Below, piece after piece: positions 26,384 to 34,496 of a stretch of DNA of 52,391 nucleotides. The notes below the pieces were generated by a model that was given only the letters and a program-made list of their open reading frames with translations, made no database searches and was not told where the DNA came from. The position numbers and the translations under genes are program-made. Origin of the DNA: Synechococcus sp. SB0662_bin_14 (GTDB lineage: Bacteria > Cyanobacteriota > Cyanobacteriia > PCC-6307 > Cyanobiaceae); the NCBI GenBank assembly GCA_009840445.1, contig VXNS01000004.1, forward strand, positions 1 through 52,391, written 5' to 3'. How positions within the stretch are numbered: the first letter of the stretch is position 1; every line of letters begins with the position of its first letter.

Positions 26384-27892
26384 ATGACCATCAACCGGGC
26401 CAATCCCCTGCTGGGGCTCCCCTTTGAGCCTTCCCTGGAGCACCTGGGGGGTGACTATTGGGACGTGGTGGAGGCCGCCTGCTTCCCGGAAACCCGTTTG
26501 CGGTTTCGGAACGACGATCTGCTGCGGCAATTGGGCCTGGACCCGGCCACCGTGAACAGGGACCATCTGGAGGCCGCCTACGGTCGCTTTCTGGGACGTC
26601 AGCCCCTGTTGGCACTGCGCTACCACGGCTATCAATTTGGCGTCTACAATCCCCAGCTTGGGGACGGGCGCGGATTTCTCTACGGCCAGGTGCGGGATCG
26701 CCACGGCCGGCTCCAGGATCTGGGCACCAAGGGATCGGGCCAGACCCCCTGGTCCCGTGGCGGGGACGGGCGTCTGACCCTCAAGGGAGGGGTGCGGGAG
26801 GTGATTGCCGCGGAGGCCCTCCATCGCCTGGGTGTGACCACCAGCCGCACCATGAGCCTCATTGAAACGGGCGAGCAGCTCTATCGCGGGGACGAACCCT
26901 CCCCCACCCGCAGTTCGGTGATGGTGCGCCTGGCCCAAACCCACCTGCGCTTTGGAACCTGTGAGCGGTTGCTGTATCTGCAGCAGCCAGCCCAGCTTGG
27001 CCGACTCCTCCGCCACGTGCAGCGCACCTACTACGCCCACTTGAACGAAGCGGACAACCCCCTGCTGGCCATGGTGGGGGAGTTGGTGGAGCGGGTGGCG
27101 CAGATGGCGGCCCAGTGGATGGTGGCCGGCTTCACCCACGGCGTCCTGAACACGGACAACATGTCCCTGGCGGGGGAGAGCTTCGATTACGGCCCCTACG
27201 GGTTTCTGGCGGCCTGGGATCCCGACTTCACGGCAGCCTATTTTGACCACACGGGGCTCTACGCCTATGGCCGTCAGCCGGCCATCTGCCATCAGAACTT
27301 GAAGCTGCTACTCCGGCCTCTGGCCATGGCGCTGCCCCTTGAGGCCCTTGAGGCCGCCATGACGCCGTTCGGGTCCGTCTACGAGACCTCCTACCGCTCC
27401 GGCCTGTTGCGGCGCCTTGGACTGGTTCAGCCGTGGGTCCCGGTTCAAACCACGGATCCTCCCGACGGGGATCTGGTGCCCCTGACGCTGCAACTGCTGG
27501 CGTCCTGGAGGATTGATTACGGGGACTTTTTCGCTGGTTTGAGGGATCAGGTCAGCCACTCGGACCTGGAGGAACCCGATGCCTTGACCCCTTGGCAAGC
27601 GCCGGAGCCGCCCCGCCAACCGTGGCTGGCCTGGCGTGACTGCTGGTGGAGTCATTGGCACAATCTCCCTGGGGACGGCCGCATGGCCACCCGTTGGGCC
27701 TTGCAGCGTTGGAACTTGACCCGTACCCCCACCCGCCCCGTAATTGAACAGGTGTGGCAGGCCATCAGCGACCACGACAACTGGGACCCGTTCCACCAAC
27801 TGGTGGACTCATGGCGCTGGACGGGTGCGGCGCAGCCAGAGCCAGCAGAACAAACCCAGACCCACCCCCGAGGTCAGGCCCACCAGGGTTGA
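26384..27892 (+). CDS. selO: Protein adenylyltransferase SelO (YdiU/UPF0061 family)
   Basis: SelO is a pseudokinase that transfers AMP from ATP to protein hydroxyls and is linked to redox stress. The 502-residue protein contains YQFGVYNPQLGDGRGFLYG in parts, the LGTKGSGQTPWSRGGDGRLTLKGG nucleotide-binding stretch, VREVIAAEALHRLGVTTSRT, VMVRLAQTHLRFGTCERL and the metal/catalytic segment WMVAGFTHGVLNTDNMSLAGESFDYGPYGFL, read in parts. The ATG at 26384 follows the DUF1537 stop by 6 bp. The C-terminal 30 residues are a Gln/Pro-rich tail overlapping the convergent DUF2062 gene by 84 bp, which is unusually long. Confidence 0.94.
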   Translation: MTINRANPLLGLPFEPSLEHLGGDYWDVVEAACFPETRLRFRNDDLLRQLGLDPATVNRDHLEAAYGRFLGRQPLLALRYHGYQFGVYNPQLGDGRGFLYGQVRDRHGRLQDLGTKGSGQTPWSRGGDGRLTLKGGVREVIAAEALHRLGVTTSRTMSLIETGEQLYRGDEPSPTRSSVMVRLAQTHLRFGTCERLLYLQQPAQLGRLLRHVQRTYYAHLNEADNPLLAMVGELVERVAQMAAQWMVAGFTHGVLNTDNMSLAGESFDYGPYGFLAAWDPDFTAAYFDHTGLYAYGRQPAICHQNLKLLLRPLAMALPLEALEAAMTPFGSVYETSYRSGLLRRLGLVQPWVPVQTTDPPDGDLVPLTLQLLASWRIDYGDFFAGLRDQVSHSDLEEPDALTPWQAPEPPRQPWLAWRDCWWSHWHNLPGDGRMATRWALQRWNLTRTPTRPVIEQVWQAISDHDNWDPFHQLVDSWRWTGAAQPEPAEQTQTHPRGQAHQG

Positions 27893-28297
27893 CCCCAGCA
27901 GAACACAGCGGGCCACCGCCCATCCCAAGGACCACACGTCGTTCCAGGGCACGGACGATGCAGCGCCGCCATGGAGACCGTCAAGCCCGCCGGGCTCCCC
28001 CAGCAGACGTTTGCCGATGGTGTAGTTGAACCAGTAGAGGGGCACGTAGGTGAACGGGTTGCTGATCCAGGTGCCGGCCGCCGCCAGGATGCGGTTTCCT
28101 TGCAATAACGAAGCCAGGGCAACGCCCAGCAGGGTCTGGAGGCCAAAGAACGGGAAGCAGCCCGCAAACACACCCGCCGCCAGGCCGCGGCTCCGTTGGC
28201 CGGGGGAACCCTCCTGCTGCACGAGCCACTGCACGCCCTGGCGTAGGCCCGTTAGCAGCGGGGGCAGGTGCTTCTTCTGTCGATGGGGGAGGGGCAA
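27809..28297 (-). CDS. DUF2062 family small membrane protein
   Basis: This 162-residue protein begins at a TTG at 28297; no ATG or GTG fits better. It has three to four hydrophobic helices with the family core SRGLAAGVFAGCFPFFGLQT, LGVALASLLQGNRILAAAGTW, and the strongly typical ISNPFTYVPLYWFNYTIG. Such proteins are found next to glycosyltransferases or alone, and their function is unknown. The C-terminus is basic. It overlaps the 3' end of selO on the opposite strand by 84 bp. Confidence 0.85.
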   Translation of the reverse strand: MPLPHRQKKHLPPLLTGLRQGVQWLVQQEGSPGQRSRGLAAGVFAGCFPFFGLQTLLGVALASLLQGNRILAAAGTWISNPFTYVPLYWFNYTIGKRLLGEPGGLDGLHGGAASSVPWNDVWSLGWAVARCVLLGSTLVGLTSGVGLGLFCWLWLRRTRPAP

Positions 28298-28313
28298 CCC
28301 TGGCAGACAACTT

Positions 28314-28592
28314 TCTACTATAGGGGACCATGAAGAAAGGCAGGGCAGTAGATCAAGAAGAAAAAGTCGGTATTAGGGACGGGCGGGCAGAGTGAGGGAA
28401 ACGCTGGAGACCCGCCGTTGACACCAGGCATCAAGGGAGGAAGAGCTGAATCGTCTAACAAATCGAGCATTTTCAAGGTCGGAAGACCCTTTGCAGTGGT
28501 TCTTGGCCATGCCTCGCAGCCTGGTCTTAACGGACACAACAAGCTGCTGTTTGATCGGGATTGCGAGACGAGATTGATTGTCCCATAGTAGA
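28314..28592. repeat. Imperfect inverted-repeat-bounded segment in a 392-bp intergenic region
   Basis: The region between the DUF2062 gene and isiB has no convincing gene. Its outer parts carry an inverted repeat: TCTACTATAGGGGACCAT at 28314-28331 and, on the other strand, TCTACTATGGGACAAT reading in from 28592. They match except for one gap and one or two substitutions. The enclosed 280 bp or so is open on the minus strand (104 codons, no recognised family). It resembles a decayed insertion sequence or a second type of miniature element. No target duplication is clear. Confidence 0.5.
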
Positions 28593-28689
28593 GAAGCTCA
28601 CCCCCGCAAGAGAGTAAGCTTCTCAATGTCACGAATTACGATGGAAGCCCTGTCCCATCAGAGGTCAAAAGGGCAGATGCTGGTTGGGT

Positions 28690-29211
28690 TCACAACCCTG
28701 GCATTTCGTGTTTGAGTTGTTCGGCCCATCGAGCGAGGCGATCATCCGTCATGTCGGATTCGCTGTCCTCGTCCAGCGCCAACCCACAGAACTGGTCTCC
28801 AACCACACTTTTCGACTCTTCAAACGTATAGTCACTTTTGTCCACATAGCCCACCATCGTGGCGCCGGCCTGCTTGAAAAAATTATGAAGCTCTTCCATG
28901 GCATCGCAGAAGTTATCGGTATAACTTCCAGAATCCCCCAAACCAAAGACCGCAACAGGTTTACCACTGAGGTCCAGCTCGGCTATGTCTTCAAGCACCC
29001 CGTCCCAGGCCGTTCCTGAGCGTTCGGTGTCTGCGCCTGTATTCCAGGTGGGGGTACCGCAGATCAGCCCGTCAAATTCGGTGAACTCACTGACGTCGGC
29101 CACGTCGGCAAGATCCTTCGGGGTGGTGGCGGAACCGAGCAGAGCATGGAGTCGCTCAGCTACATCCTGGGTTTTGCCGGTTGTTGTGGCAAAGTAGATG
29201 CCTACAGCCAT
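28690..29211 (-). CDS. isiB: Long-chain flavodoxin
   Basis: Flavodoxin replaces ferredoxin as the soluble electron carrier after photosystem I, particularly under iron limitation. The 173-residue protein from the ATG at 29211 shows the FMN phosphate loop IYFATTTGKTQDVA, the aromatic-flanked loop GTPTWNTGADTERSGTAWD, the segment VAVFGLGDSGSYTDNFCDAM and the long-chain insertion around VGYVDKSDYTFEESKSVVGDQFCGLALDEDSE seen in parts. A short in-frame extension to 29226 is not conserved. Its upstream region contains a weak Fur-like sequence. The adjacent isiA is not present in this window. Confidence 0.95.
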   Translation of the reverse strand: MAVGIYFATTTGKTQDVAERLHALLGSATTPKDLADVADVSEFTEFDGLICGTPTWNTGADTERSGTAWDGVLEDIAELDLSGKPVAVFGLGDSGSYTDNFCDAMEELHNFFKQAGATMVGYVDKSDYTFEESKSVVGDQFCGLALDEDSESDMTDDRLARWAEQLKHEMPGL

Positions 29212-29266
29212 GGGGTCATAAAGCATATATTCCTGCCTATGGTAAGGAGATGCACAGTGGGCCTAG

Positions 29267-29285
29267 GATAAGGATTGAACATTCA
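29267..29285. promoter_or_regulatory. Weak candidate Fur-like half site upstream of isiB
   Basis: GATAAGGATTGAACATTCA matches the left half of the classical 19-bp Fur consensus at 8 of 9 positions, but the right half matches poorly. It lies 56-74 bp upstream of the isiB start, where iron-responsive control would be expected. This is suggestive only. Confidence 0.22.
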
Positions 29286-29413
29286 CCACTGACAATTCAT
29301 ACATCTTCTGCAGGGTCAGCCCACCGCCTTTGGTAGCAAGGGCATTACCAGCCTGTGCTTCTTGTCCTGAAGGCGGACGGGAAGAGGCAATAGGGTCAAA
29401 ACCACAATCAACA

Positions 29414-29695
29414 ATGGCAACAATGGCAAAACCTTCGGGATTGATTGCCGCTCAACGGACTGAGTTGGAATCTTCCCAGGAGCATCCCCATACCCGCTGC
29501 CTTGGCCCAATTGAAGGCTGGCGGACCCGTCGCCTCCTCATGGCCCTGTCACTGCAGCAGGCTGGATGGTCGCTGGAAAAAATCGCGAACCATTTGCGCT
29601 GTGCCACCCTCACCCTCACCCGAGACATCACTGTCTATCGGCACTCAAGCCGTTCCCAGGCGGCCCATGGGATGAGGGCCGCACTTTGGGGGTGA
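29414..29695 (+). CDS. Small hypothetical protein with a possible helix-turn-helix
   Basis: From the ATG at 29414 this encodes 93 residues; the frame is open from 29330. The centre (RLLMALSLQQAGWSLEKIANHLRCATLTLTRDITVYR) has the spacing of a helix-turn-helix of the kind found in small regulators: a helix, a turn around 'GWS', and a recognition helix. It could be a small DNA-binding protein. It converges with larE: the stops are only 5 bp apart. Promoter and target are unknown. Confidence 0.5.
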   Translation: MATMAKPSGLIAAQRTELESSQEHPHTRCLGPIEGWRTRRLLMALSLQQAGWSLEKIANHLRCATLTLTRDITVYRHSSRSQAAHGMRAALWG

Positions 29696-29700
29696 CGGGG

Positions 29701-30543
29701 TCAGGTGACCAGTGACCGGTTCAACTTGCCGCTCACCAGACCCTCCAGGTCCAGGCTCACCGCCGTAAAGCCCAGGTGGAGGAAATGGGCCACCAGTTGG
29801 CAGCGGTCCACGTGGCTCAAGAAGTCGGCAATGGCGGCGGCAGGGATCTCAATCCGCGCTGTGGTGCCTTGACTGCGGACCCGCACCTGTCGATAACCAC
29901 GGGCCAGAAGCCAGGCCTCTGCGGCCGCAACCCGCTCCAGACCCTTGGCGGTGACGGGTTCCCCGTAGGGGAAGCGGGAACTGAGACAGGGCTGGGCCGG
30001 TTTGTCCCACCAGGGCAGGCCCAGGGCACGGGAAAGCTGGCGCACCTGCAGCTTGCCGATGCCACTGTCCACCAGGGGAGAGCGCACCCCCCGTTGTCGG
30101 GCCGCGGCAATCCCGGGCCGGTGGTCCCCCAGGTCGTCCTGATTGACCCCATCCACCACCTGGGCGCCGGAGGCCACAGGCTCCAGGTGGGCCAGATGCT
30201 GGTGGAGGGTGGCCTTGCAGGCATGGCAGCGCTCCGGGGGATTGTTGGCATAGTCCGCCACGTGCAACTCCCGGGTGGCCACCTCCTGATGCCGTATGCC
30301 CAGCCATTGGGCCTGCCAGCGGGCCTCGCGCCGCAGGTGGGGCGCCAACGCCGGAGACACTCCGGTGACCGCCAGAGCGGCATCCCCCAACTGCTCCACT
30401 GCAACGGCCGCCACCAGGCTGCTGTCCACCCCACCGGAATAGGCAACCACCACCGCCCCCAACCGGTGCAGACACTCCCGGAGTTGCGCCAGTCGTGTTT
30501 GCAGCTCGGGATCCAGCTCCTCTTGCAGCGGCAACTCAGCCAT
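29701..30543 (-). CDS. larE: ATP-dependent sacrificial sulfur transferase LarE-like
   Basis: LarE-type enzymes activate a nicotinate-derived carboxylate with ATP and supply sulfur, in the known case from their own cysteine, for the nickel-pincer cofactor. The 280-residue protein carries the PP-loop VVVAYSGGVDSSLVAAVA, a CHACK pair (ERCHACKATLHQHL) characteristic of the family, VVDGVNQDDLGDHRPGI, and the sulfur-donor-type Cys in AQPCLSSRFPYGEPV. larB and larC are not in this window, so cofactor synthesis cannot be claimed. In cyanobacteria this family is common without a lactate racemase. It begins at an ATG and is divergent from the CobO gene across 100 bp. Confidence 0.88.
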   Translation of the reverse strand: MAELPLQEELDPELQTRLAQLRECLHRLGAVVVAYSGGVDSSLVAAVAVEQLGDAALAVTGVSPALAPHLRREARWQAQWLGIRHQEVATRELHVADYANNPPERCHACKATLHQHLAHLEPVASGAQVVDGVNQDDLGDHRPGIAAARQRGVRSPLVDSGIGKLQVRQLSRALGLPWWDKPAQPCLSSRFPYGEPVTAKGLERVAAAEAWLLARGYRQVRVRSQGTTARIEIPAAAIADFLSHVDRCQLVAHFLHLGFTAVSLDLEGLVSGKLNRSLVT

Positions 30544-30643
30544 GGCAACAGTTTAGGCCCACGGGCAGGGGCGTGACAGGTTCCGGCTCCGCCGTCTAGG
30601 CTATAAAAACGTTTTCCTTGCCATGGTCTGTGCTTGATCTGTC

Positions 30644-31771
30644 ATGAGCGGCATCGGCATCCGCACAGCCACGTCGGCCCACGAGCGCACTCGCGGTCAG
30701 TTGCACATCTACGACGGCGAAGGCAAGGGCAAGAGCCAAGCGGCTTTAGGGGTGGTGTTGCGCACCATCGGTCTGGGGATTTTTGAGCGGAAAAACACCC
30801 GTGTGCTGCTGTTGCGCTTTCTCAAGGGACCTGGCCGCACCTACGACGAGGACGCTGCCATTGAGGCGCTGCAGCAAGGATTTCCCCATCTCATTGACCA
30901 GGTGCGCACCGGACGGGCGGAGTTTTTCTCCGCTGACGAGGTGACGGAATTTGACCGCCAGGAAGCCCAGCGAGGGTGGGACATTGCCAAGGGGGCCTTG
31001 GCCAGTTGCCTCTACTCCGTGCTGGTGCTTGACGAGCTGAATCCCGTTCTGGACCTGGGCCTGCTGGACAAAGACCAAGTGATCAAGACCATGGGGCAGA
31101 TGCCCGCCGACATGGAAATCATCGTCACCGGTCGGGGGGCGCCGCGGGAGTTGACCCGGCTCGCGGACCTGCATTCGGAAATCTGCCCCCATCAGCACCA
31201 GCCCACCGATGATCACCGGATCGGGGGGATCGAGGTTTACACCGGCGAGGGCAAGGGGAAATCCACCAGTGCGCTGGGCAAGGCGCTCCAGGCCATTGGG
31301 CGGGGCATCAGCCAGGACACCAGCCACCGGGTGTTGATCCTGCAGTGGCTCAAGGGTGGGCAAGGCTATACGGAGGATGCCGCCATCGATGCCTTGCGCC
31401 AGAGCTACCCCCACTTGGTGGACCATCTGCGCAGTGGACGGGACGCCATTGTCTGGCGCGGCCAGCAGCAACCCATTGATTACGTGGAGGCGGAGCGGGC
31501 CTGGGAAATTGCCCGGGCCGCCATCAGCAGCGGTCTCTACAAGACGGTGATTCTCGATGAGCTGAATCCCACCGTGGACCTGGAGCTGTTGCCTGTGGAG
31601 CCCGTTGTGCAGACCCTGCTGCGCAAGCCCAAGTTCACGGAAGTGGTGATCACGGGGCGCTGTAAAAACCTGCCGTCCTACCTGGCCTTGGCCAACACCC
31701 ACTCCGAGATGGTGTGCCACAAGCATTACGCTCAGCAGGGGGTGAGCCTGAAACGGGGCGTGGATTACTGA
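30644..31771 (+). CDS. cobO: Tandem-domain ATP:corrinoid adenosyltransferase (CobO/BtuR type)
   Basis: This 375-residue protein consists of two homologous P-loop domains of the CobO/BtuR fold, which add the adenosyl group to cob(I)alamin or cob(I)yrinate. Domain 1 (about 15-185) has GEGKGKSQAAL, RTYDEDAAIEALQ, FDRQEAQRGWDIAKGAL, VLVLDELNPVLDLGLL and EIIVTGRGAP. Domain 2 (about 196-360) repeats the same order: GEGKGKSTSAL, YTEDAAIDALRQ, IDYVEAERAWEIARAAI, TVILDELNPTVDLELL and EVVITGR. Both P-loops and both DELN motifs are intact, so both halves may bind nucleotide. I recall two-domain versions in marine Synechococcus. cobT lies 2 kb away. The aquaporin gene begins 2 bp after the stop. Confidence 0.87.
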   Translation: MSGIGIRTATSAHERTRGQLHIYDGEGKGKSQAALGVVLRTIGLGIFERKNTRVLLLRFLKGPGRTYDEDAAIEALQQGFPHLIDQVRTGRAEFFSADEVTEFDRQEAQRGWDIAKGALASCLYSVLVLDELNPVLDLGLLDKDQVIKTMGQMPADMEIIVTGRGAPRELTRLADLHSEICPHQHQPTDDHRIGGIEVYTGEGKGKSTSALGKALQAIGRGISQDTSHRVLILQWLKGGQGYTEDAAIDALRQSYPHLVDHLRSGRDAIVWRGQQQPIDYVEAERAWEIARAAISSGLYKTVILDELNPTVDLELLPVEPVVQTLLRKPKFTEVVITGRCKNLPSYLALANTHSEMVCHKHYAQQGVSLKRGVDY

Positions 31772-31773
31772 GG

Positions 31774-32427
31774 ATGCAGCGTGCTCTCATTGCGGAAGCC
31801 GTTGGGACCGCCCTGCTGCTCATGGCCGTGGTGGGTTCGGGCATCATGGGGGAGCAGTTGGCGGACGGCAACGCGGGCCTGGCCCTGCTGGCCAATGCCG
31901 TCAGCACGGGGGCCATGCTCTATGGCCTGATTACGGTGCTGGGTCCCGTCTCCGGCGGCCACTTCAATCCAGCAGTGACCCTGTGCTTCTGGCTGCGGGC
32001 AGAGATCGCCGCACTGCCGGCACTGCTCTATGGCCTGGCCCAGGTGGTGGGCGCTATCCTGGGGGTATGGGCCACCCACCTGATGTTCGGCCTGGCGGTG
32101 TTGCAGCAGTCCACCACCGCCCGCACAGGTGGTGGCCAATGGTTCTCGGAAGCGCTGGCCACGGCCGGCCTGTTGCTGGTGATCCACGGGGGACGGCGTC
32201 ATCAGCCCAGCGCCGTACCCGCACTGGTGGCGCTCTACATCACCAGTGCCTATTGGTTCAGCAGCTCCACCAGCTTTGCCAATCCCGCCGTCACCATCGC
32301 CAGGGGCATGACCGACACCTTCAGCGGCATCCTGCCGGCCCACGCGCCCATGTTCGTGGCCGCCCAACTGCTGAGCGCGGCGGTGGCCACACCGTTGCTC
32401 GGGTGGTTCTTTTCTTCCAGGGAGTAA
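31774..32427 (+). CDS. MIP-family channel (aquaporin / glycerol-facilitator type)
   Basis: This integral membrane channel has 217 residues and six hydrophobic helices. Both half-helix NPA motifs are present: SGGHFNPAVTLCFW in the first half and SFANPAVTIARG in the second, with an Arg after the second, as in the selectivity filter. Whether water, glycerol or a metalloid passes cannot be decided from sequence. It starts at the ATG at 31774, 2 bp after the CobO stop, so they are probably cotranscribed, although no functional link is evident. It is convergent with the DUF924 gene. Confidence 0.9.
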   Translation: MQRALIAEAVGTALLLMAVVGSGIMGEQLADGNAGLALLANAVSTGAMLYGLITVLGPVSGGHFNPAVTLCFWLRAEIAALPALLYGLAQVVGAILGVWATHLMFGLAVLQQSTTARTGGGQWFSEALATAGLLLVIHGGRRHQPSAVPALVALYITSAYWFSSSTSFANPAVTIARGMTDTFSGILPAHAPMFVAAQLLSAAVATPLLGWFFSSRE

Positions 32428-32441
32428 CGGAAGTCAGGGGT

Positions 32442-32993
32442 TCAGGTCAGGAGACCGCCTTCTTGCAAAAACGCTTCTTCCGCAGCGGTGCTTTTGCGGC
32501 CCAGGATCTTGTTTCTGTGGGGGAATCGCCCAAAGCGGCGAATGACGTCCATGTGCAGGAGGGCATAAAAGTAGCCTTGCTCATCCCCGTACTTCCGAAA
32601 GCAGTCAACAGCAATTGTCTGCGCCTCCATGTCTTCCGCATGTTCAAAGGGGAGAAAGAAAAATTGCCGCGCCGTCGTGGGGTAAGCCAGATGATCCCGC
32701 CGCGCCAAGGTTTGTCCGGACAGGGCAAGGGCCTTGCTGTCCGTCGCAAAGGCGCGGGGCGTGTCCCGGAACATGTTGCGGGGAAACTGGTCCAGCAGAA
32801 TCAACAGCGCCAGCGCGCCATGGGGGGTTGCCTCCCAGTGGTCCAGCCCTCCGGCGGCGGCATGGTGGTACATGGCCATGAATTGATCCGCCACCTGTCG
32901 GTCAAAGGCGGCATTGGTGCTGAACCATCGCTCGGGGCCGACCTGCCACCAGAAAAAGAGGATATCCACCGCCTGGTGTTGCCCACTGGCCAT
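32442..32993 (-). CDS. DUF924 family protein
   Basis: This 183-residue protein begins at the ATG at 32993 (ASGQHQAVDILFFWWQVGPERWF), the normal family N-terminus; the frame extends upstream without conservation. It carries ALALLILLDQFPRNMFRDTPRAF in parts, the family signature of DUF924, then FFFLPFEHAEDMEAQ, HMDVIRRFGRFPHRN and a C-terminal EEAFLQEGG. These proteins form a helical TPR-like bundle with no assigned activity. The gene ends 14 bp from the aquaporin stop. Confidence 0.92.
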   Translation of the reverse strand: MASGQHQAVDILFFWWQVGPERWFSTNAAFDRQVADQFMAMYHHAAAGGLDHWEATPHGALALLILLDQFPRNMFRDTPRAFATDSKALALSGQTLARRDHLAYPTTARQFFFLPFEHAEDMEAQTIAVDCFRKYGDEQGYFYALLHMDVIRRFGRFPHRNKILGRKSTAAEEAFLQEGGLLT

Positions 32994-33112
32994 TGTCGTG
33001 CCTTCCCCTGCGCCCCAACAATGTAGGGGCCGGTCAAGGCACGGCTGCAGTACCGGGGAGATGGCCCGGATCTCTGCTCCCACCGGGGCCGTCATCTGCA
33101 GCATTAACGACT

Positions 33113-34327
33113 TCAGGACTCACTCCTTCCCTCCAACTGGTCCATGGCCTGGTCACAGAGGCGGGCCAGCCGGGAATTGGACAGACCCGCCAGGCCGGCC
33201 GCAATGGCCAACCCCCCTGCCCCCACCCCCTCTTTCACGTAACCCGCCTCGTAGTCCCGCAGCGCTGGATGGGTGCAGGGGGAAAAGTCCAGGGTGCTGG
33301 CCATGGCCAAGGGGGCCTGGGGGAGTTGCAGTTGGCCATGAACCCGCTCCAGCAGCAGGGCCAGGTTGCTGCCCGGCTCCCGGGCCACCCAGCGGGTGGT
33401 GCCCACAGCGGTGGTGCGCAGCAGAGGGGTGAGGGGTTGGCCACGGCTACGGGCCATGGCCATGGCCATGGCCAGCACGGCCGCCATCTGACTGCCCCCC
33501 GCCAGCAGGAGCGGCGCCGCCCCGCCACAGCCCAGGATCACACCGGCCACCAGAGGTTGCATGGGATCCCCCACAGCCGCCGCCAACTCCGGCACTGTGG
33601 CGGGGCGACCCGAGCGTTGTCGCCCCTGGGTGACGAGCTGCTGACGCAACCGGTGGGGGGGCTGGCGCAGGCTGCCACTCACCAATCCAGTCCCGTCCAC
33701 CCCCAATCCCTGCAGGACGGCGGCGGCGGTGCTGGTACCCCCGGCCACACATTCCCCCACCACCAATAAGGCGCCCGGTTGGCGACGCACCCAAGCCCGC
33801 CCGAAGTTCTCCCCCCACCGCAGCAGGTTTTGCACCTGTTGCAGGGGCAAAGCCCGGCCCGTGCTGAGGCAGGCAGCGGGTTGACAGCCCGGCACCTGCC
33901 CATGGGCCACGGCTGGAGCCACCTCCACTCCGGCGTTCACCACCCGCCGGTCCAGGCGCAACTGTTCCAGCACCACCCAGCTAATCAGGGCCGGAGAGAC
34001 GCCAGCGGGCAACGGGGGCAAGGCATGGGGGCGTGGCGCCCCAGGACCCAGCACCACCAGTTCCCCATCCGCCGCCGCCGTGAAACGGCGACTCTCCGGT
34101 GTGCTACCCGCTGCGGAAATCCCCGCCACAGCCGCCGTGGCCGTGGCCGCCAACACCAACAGGAACTCCCCCTGCCCCACCCCCTGCCTGGCCTGATCAC
34201 ACCAGCCGGCGGCCAGGGCGGCATCCCCGCTCACCAGCAGCGGTCCGTCGGGGTTCAGGACCATGGCCGTGGTGGGGGATTGGCTGTCATGGGGCACAGG
34301 AGGGGGTAGGGCATCTTCTCCCGTCAT
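33113..34327 (-). CDS. cobT: CobT-like nicotinate-nucleotide:base phosphoribosyltransferase (archaeal/cyanobacterial type, UPF0284)
   Basis: This resembles the TIGR00303/UPF0284 branch of NaMN:dimethylbenzimidazole phosphoribosyltransferases, which prepares the lower ligand for cobamides; marine Synechococcus mostly make pseudocobalamin, so the base may be adenine. From the ATG at 34327 it has 404 residues. Visible segments are ALISWVVLEQLRLDRRVVNAGV, VGECVAGGTSTAAAVLQGLG, VAGVILGCGGAAPLLLAGGSQMAAVLA in parts and DFSPCTHPALRDYEAGYVKEGVGAGGLAIAA in parts. A Glu near the start of the VGECVAGGTST motif is typical. It is the last core gene before the defence island. Confidence 0.85.
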   Translation of the reverse strand: MTGEDALPPPVPHDSQSPTTAMVLNPDGPLLVSGDAALAAGWCDQARQGVGQGEFLLVLAATATAAVAGISAAGSTPESRRFTAAADGELVVLGPGAPRPHALPPLPAGVSPALISWVVLEQLRLDRRVVNAGVEVAPAVAHGQVPGCQPAACLSTGRALPLQQVQNLLRWGENFGRAWVRRQPGALLVVGECVAGGTSTAAAVLQGLGVDGTGLVSGSLRQPPHRLRQQLVTQGRQRSGRPATVPELAAAVGDPMQPLVAGVILGCGGAAPLLLAGGSQMAAVLAMAMAMARSRGQPLTPLLRTTAVGTTRWVAREPGSNLALLLERVHGQLQLPQAPLAMASTLDFSPCTHPALRDYEAGYVKEGVGAGGLAIAAGLAGLSNSRLARLCDQAMDQLEGRSES

Positions 34328-34496
34328 TGCAAGCGGGGAGATCAGCAACAGTCAAGCCGGGACGTTGGACAGATGACCGGAGCACATGATCGGAAAACAG
34401 AAAATTTCTTGTAGGCTCTTTACCGTACCAAGGGTTGCCTTCATATGCCCGTTAATTCGGTGCTAGAAATACTGTACCTGGAATACAAGATCTAAA

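Noticed and set aside
30573-30607. Sigma-70-like promoter for cobO (TGACA ... TATAAA)
   Set aside because: The -10-like TATAAA is well placed, but the only -35-like sequence is about 23 bp away, too far for a normal promoter.
34349-34496. Promoter of the restriction operon
   Set aside because: The AT-rich upstream stretch has several weak TA-rich hexamers, none with convincing spacing; transcription-start data would be needed.
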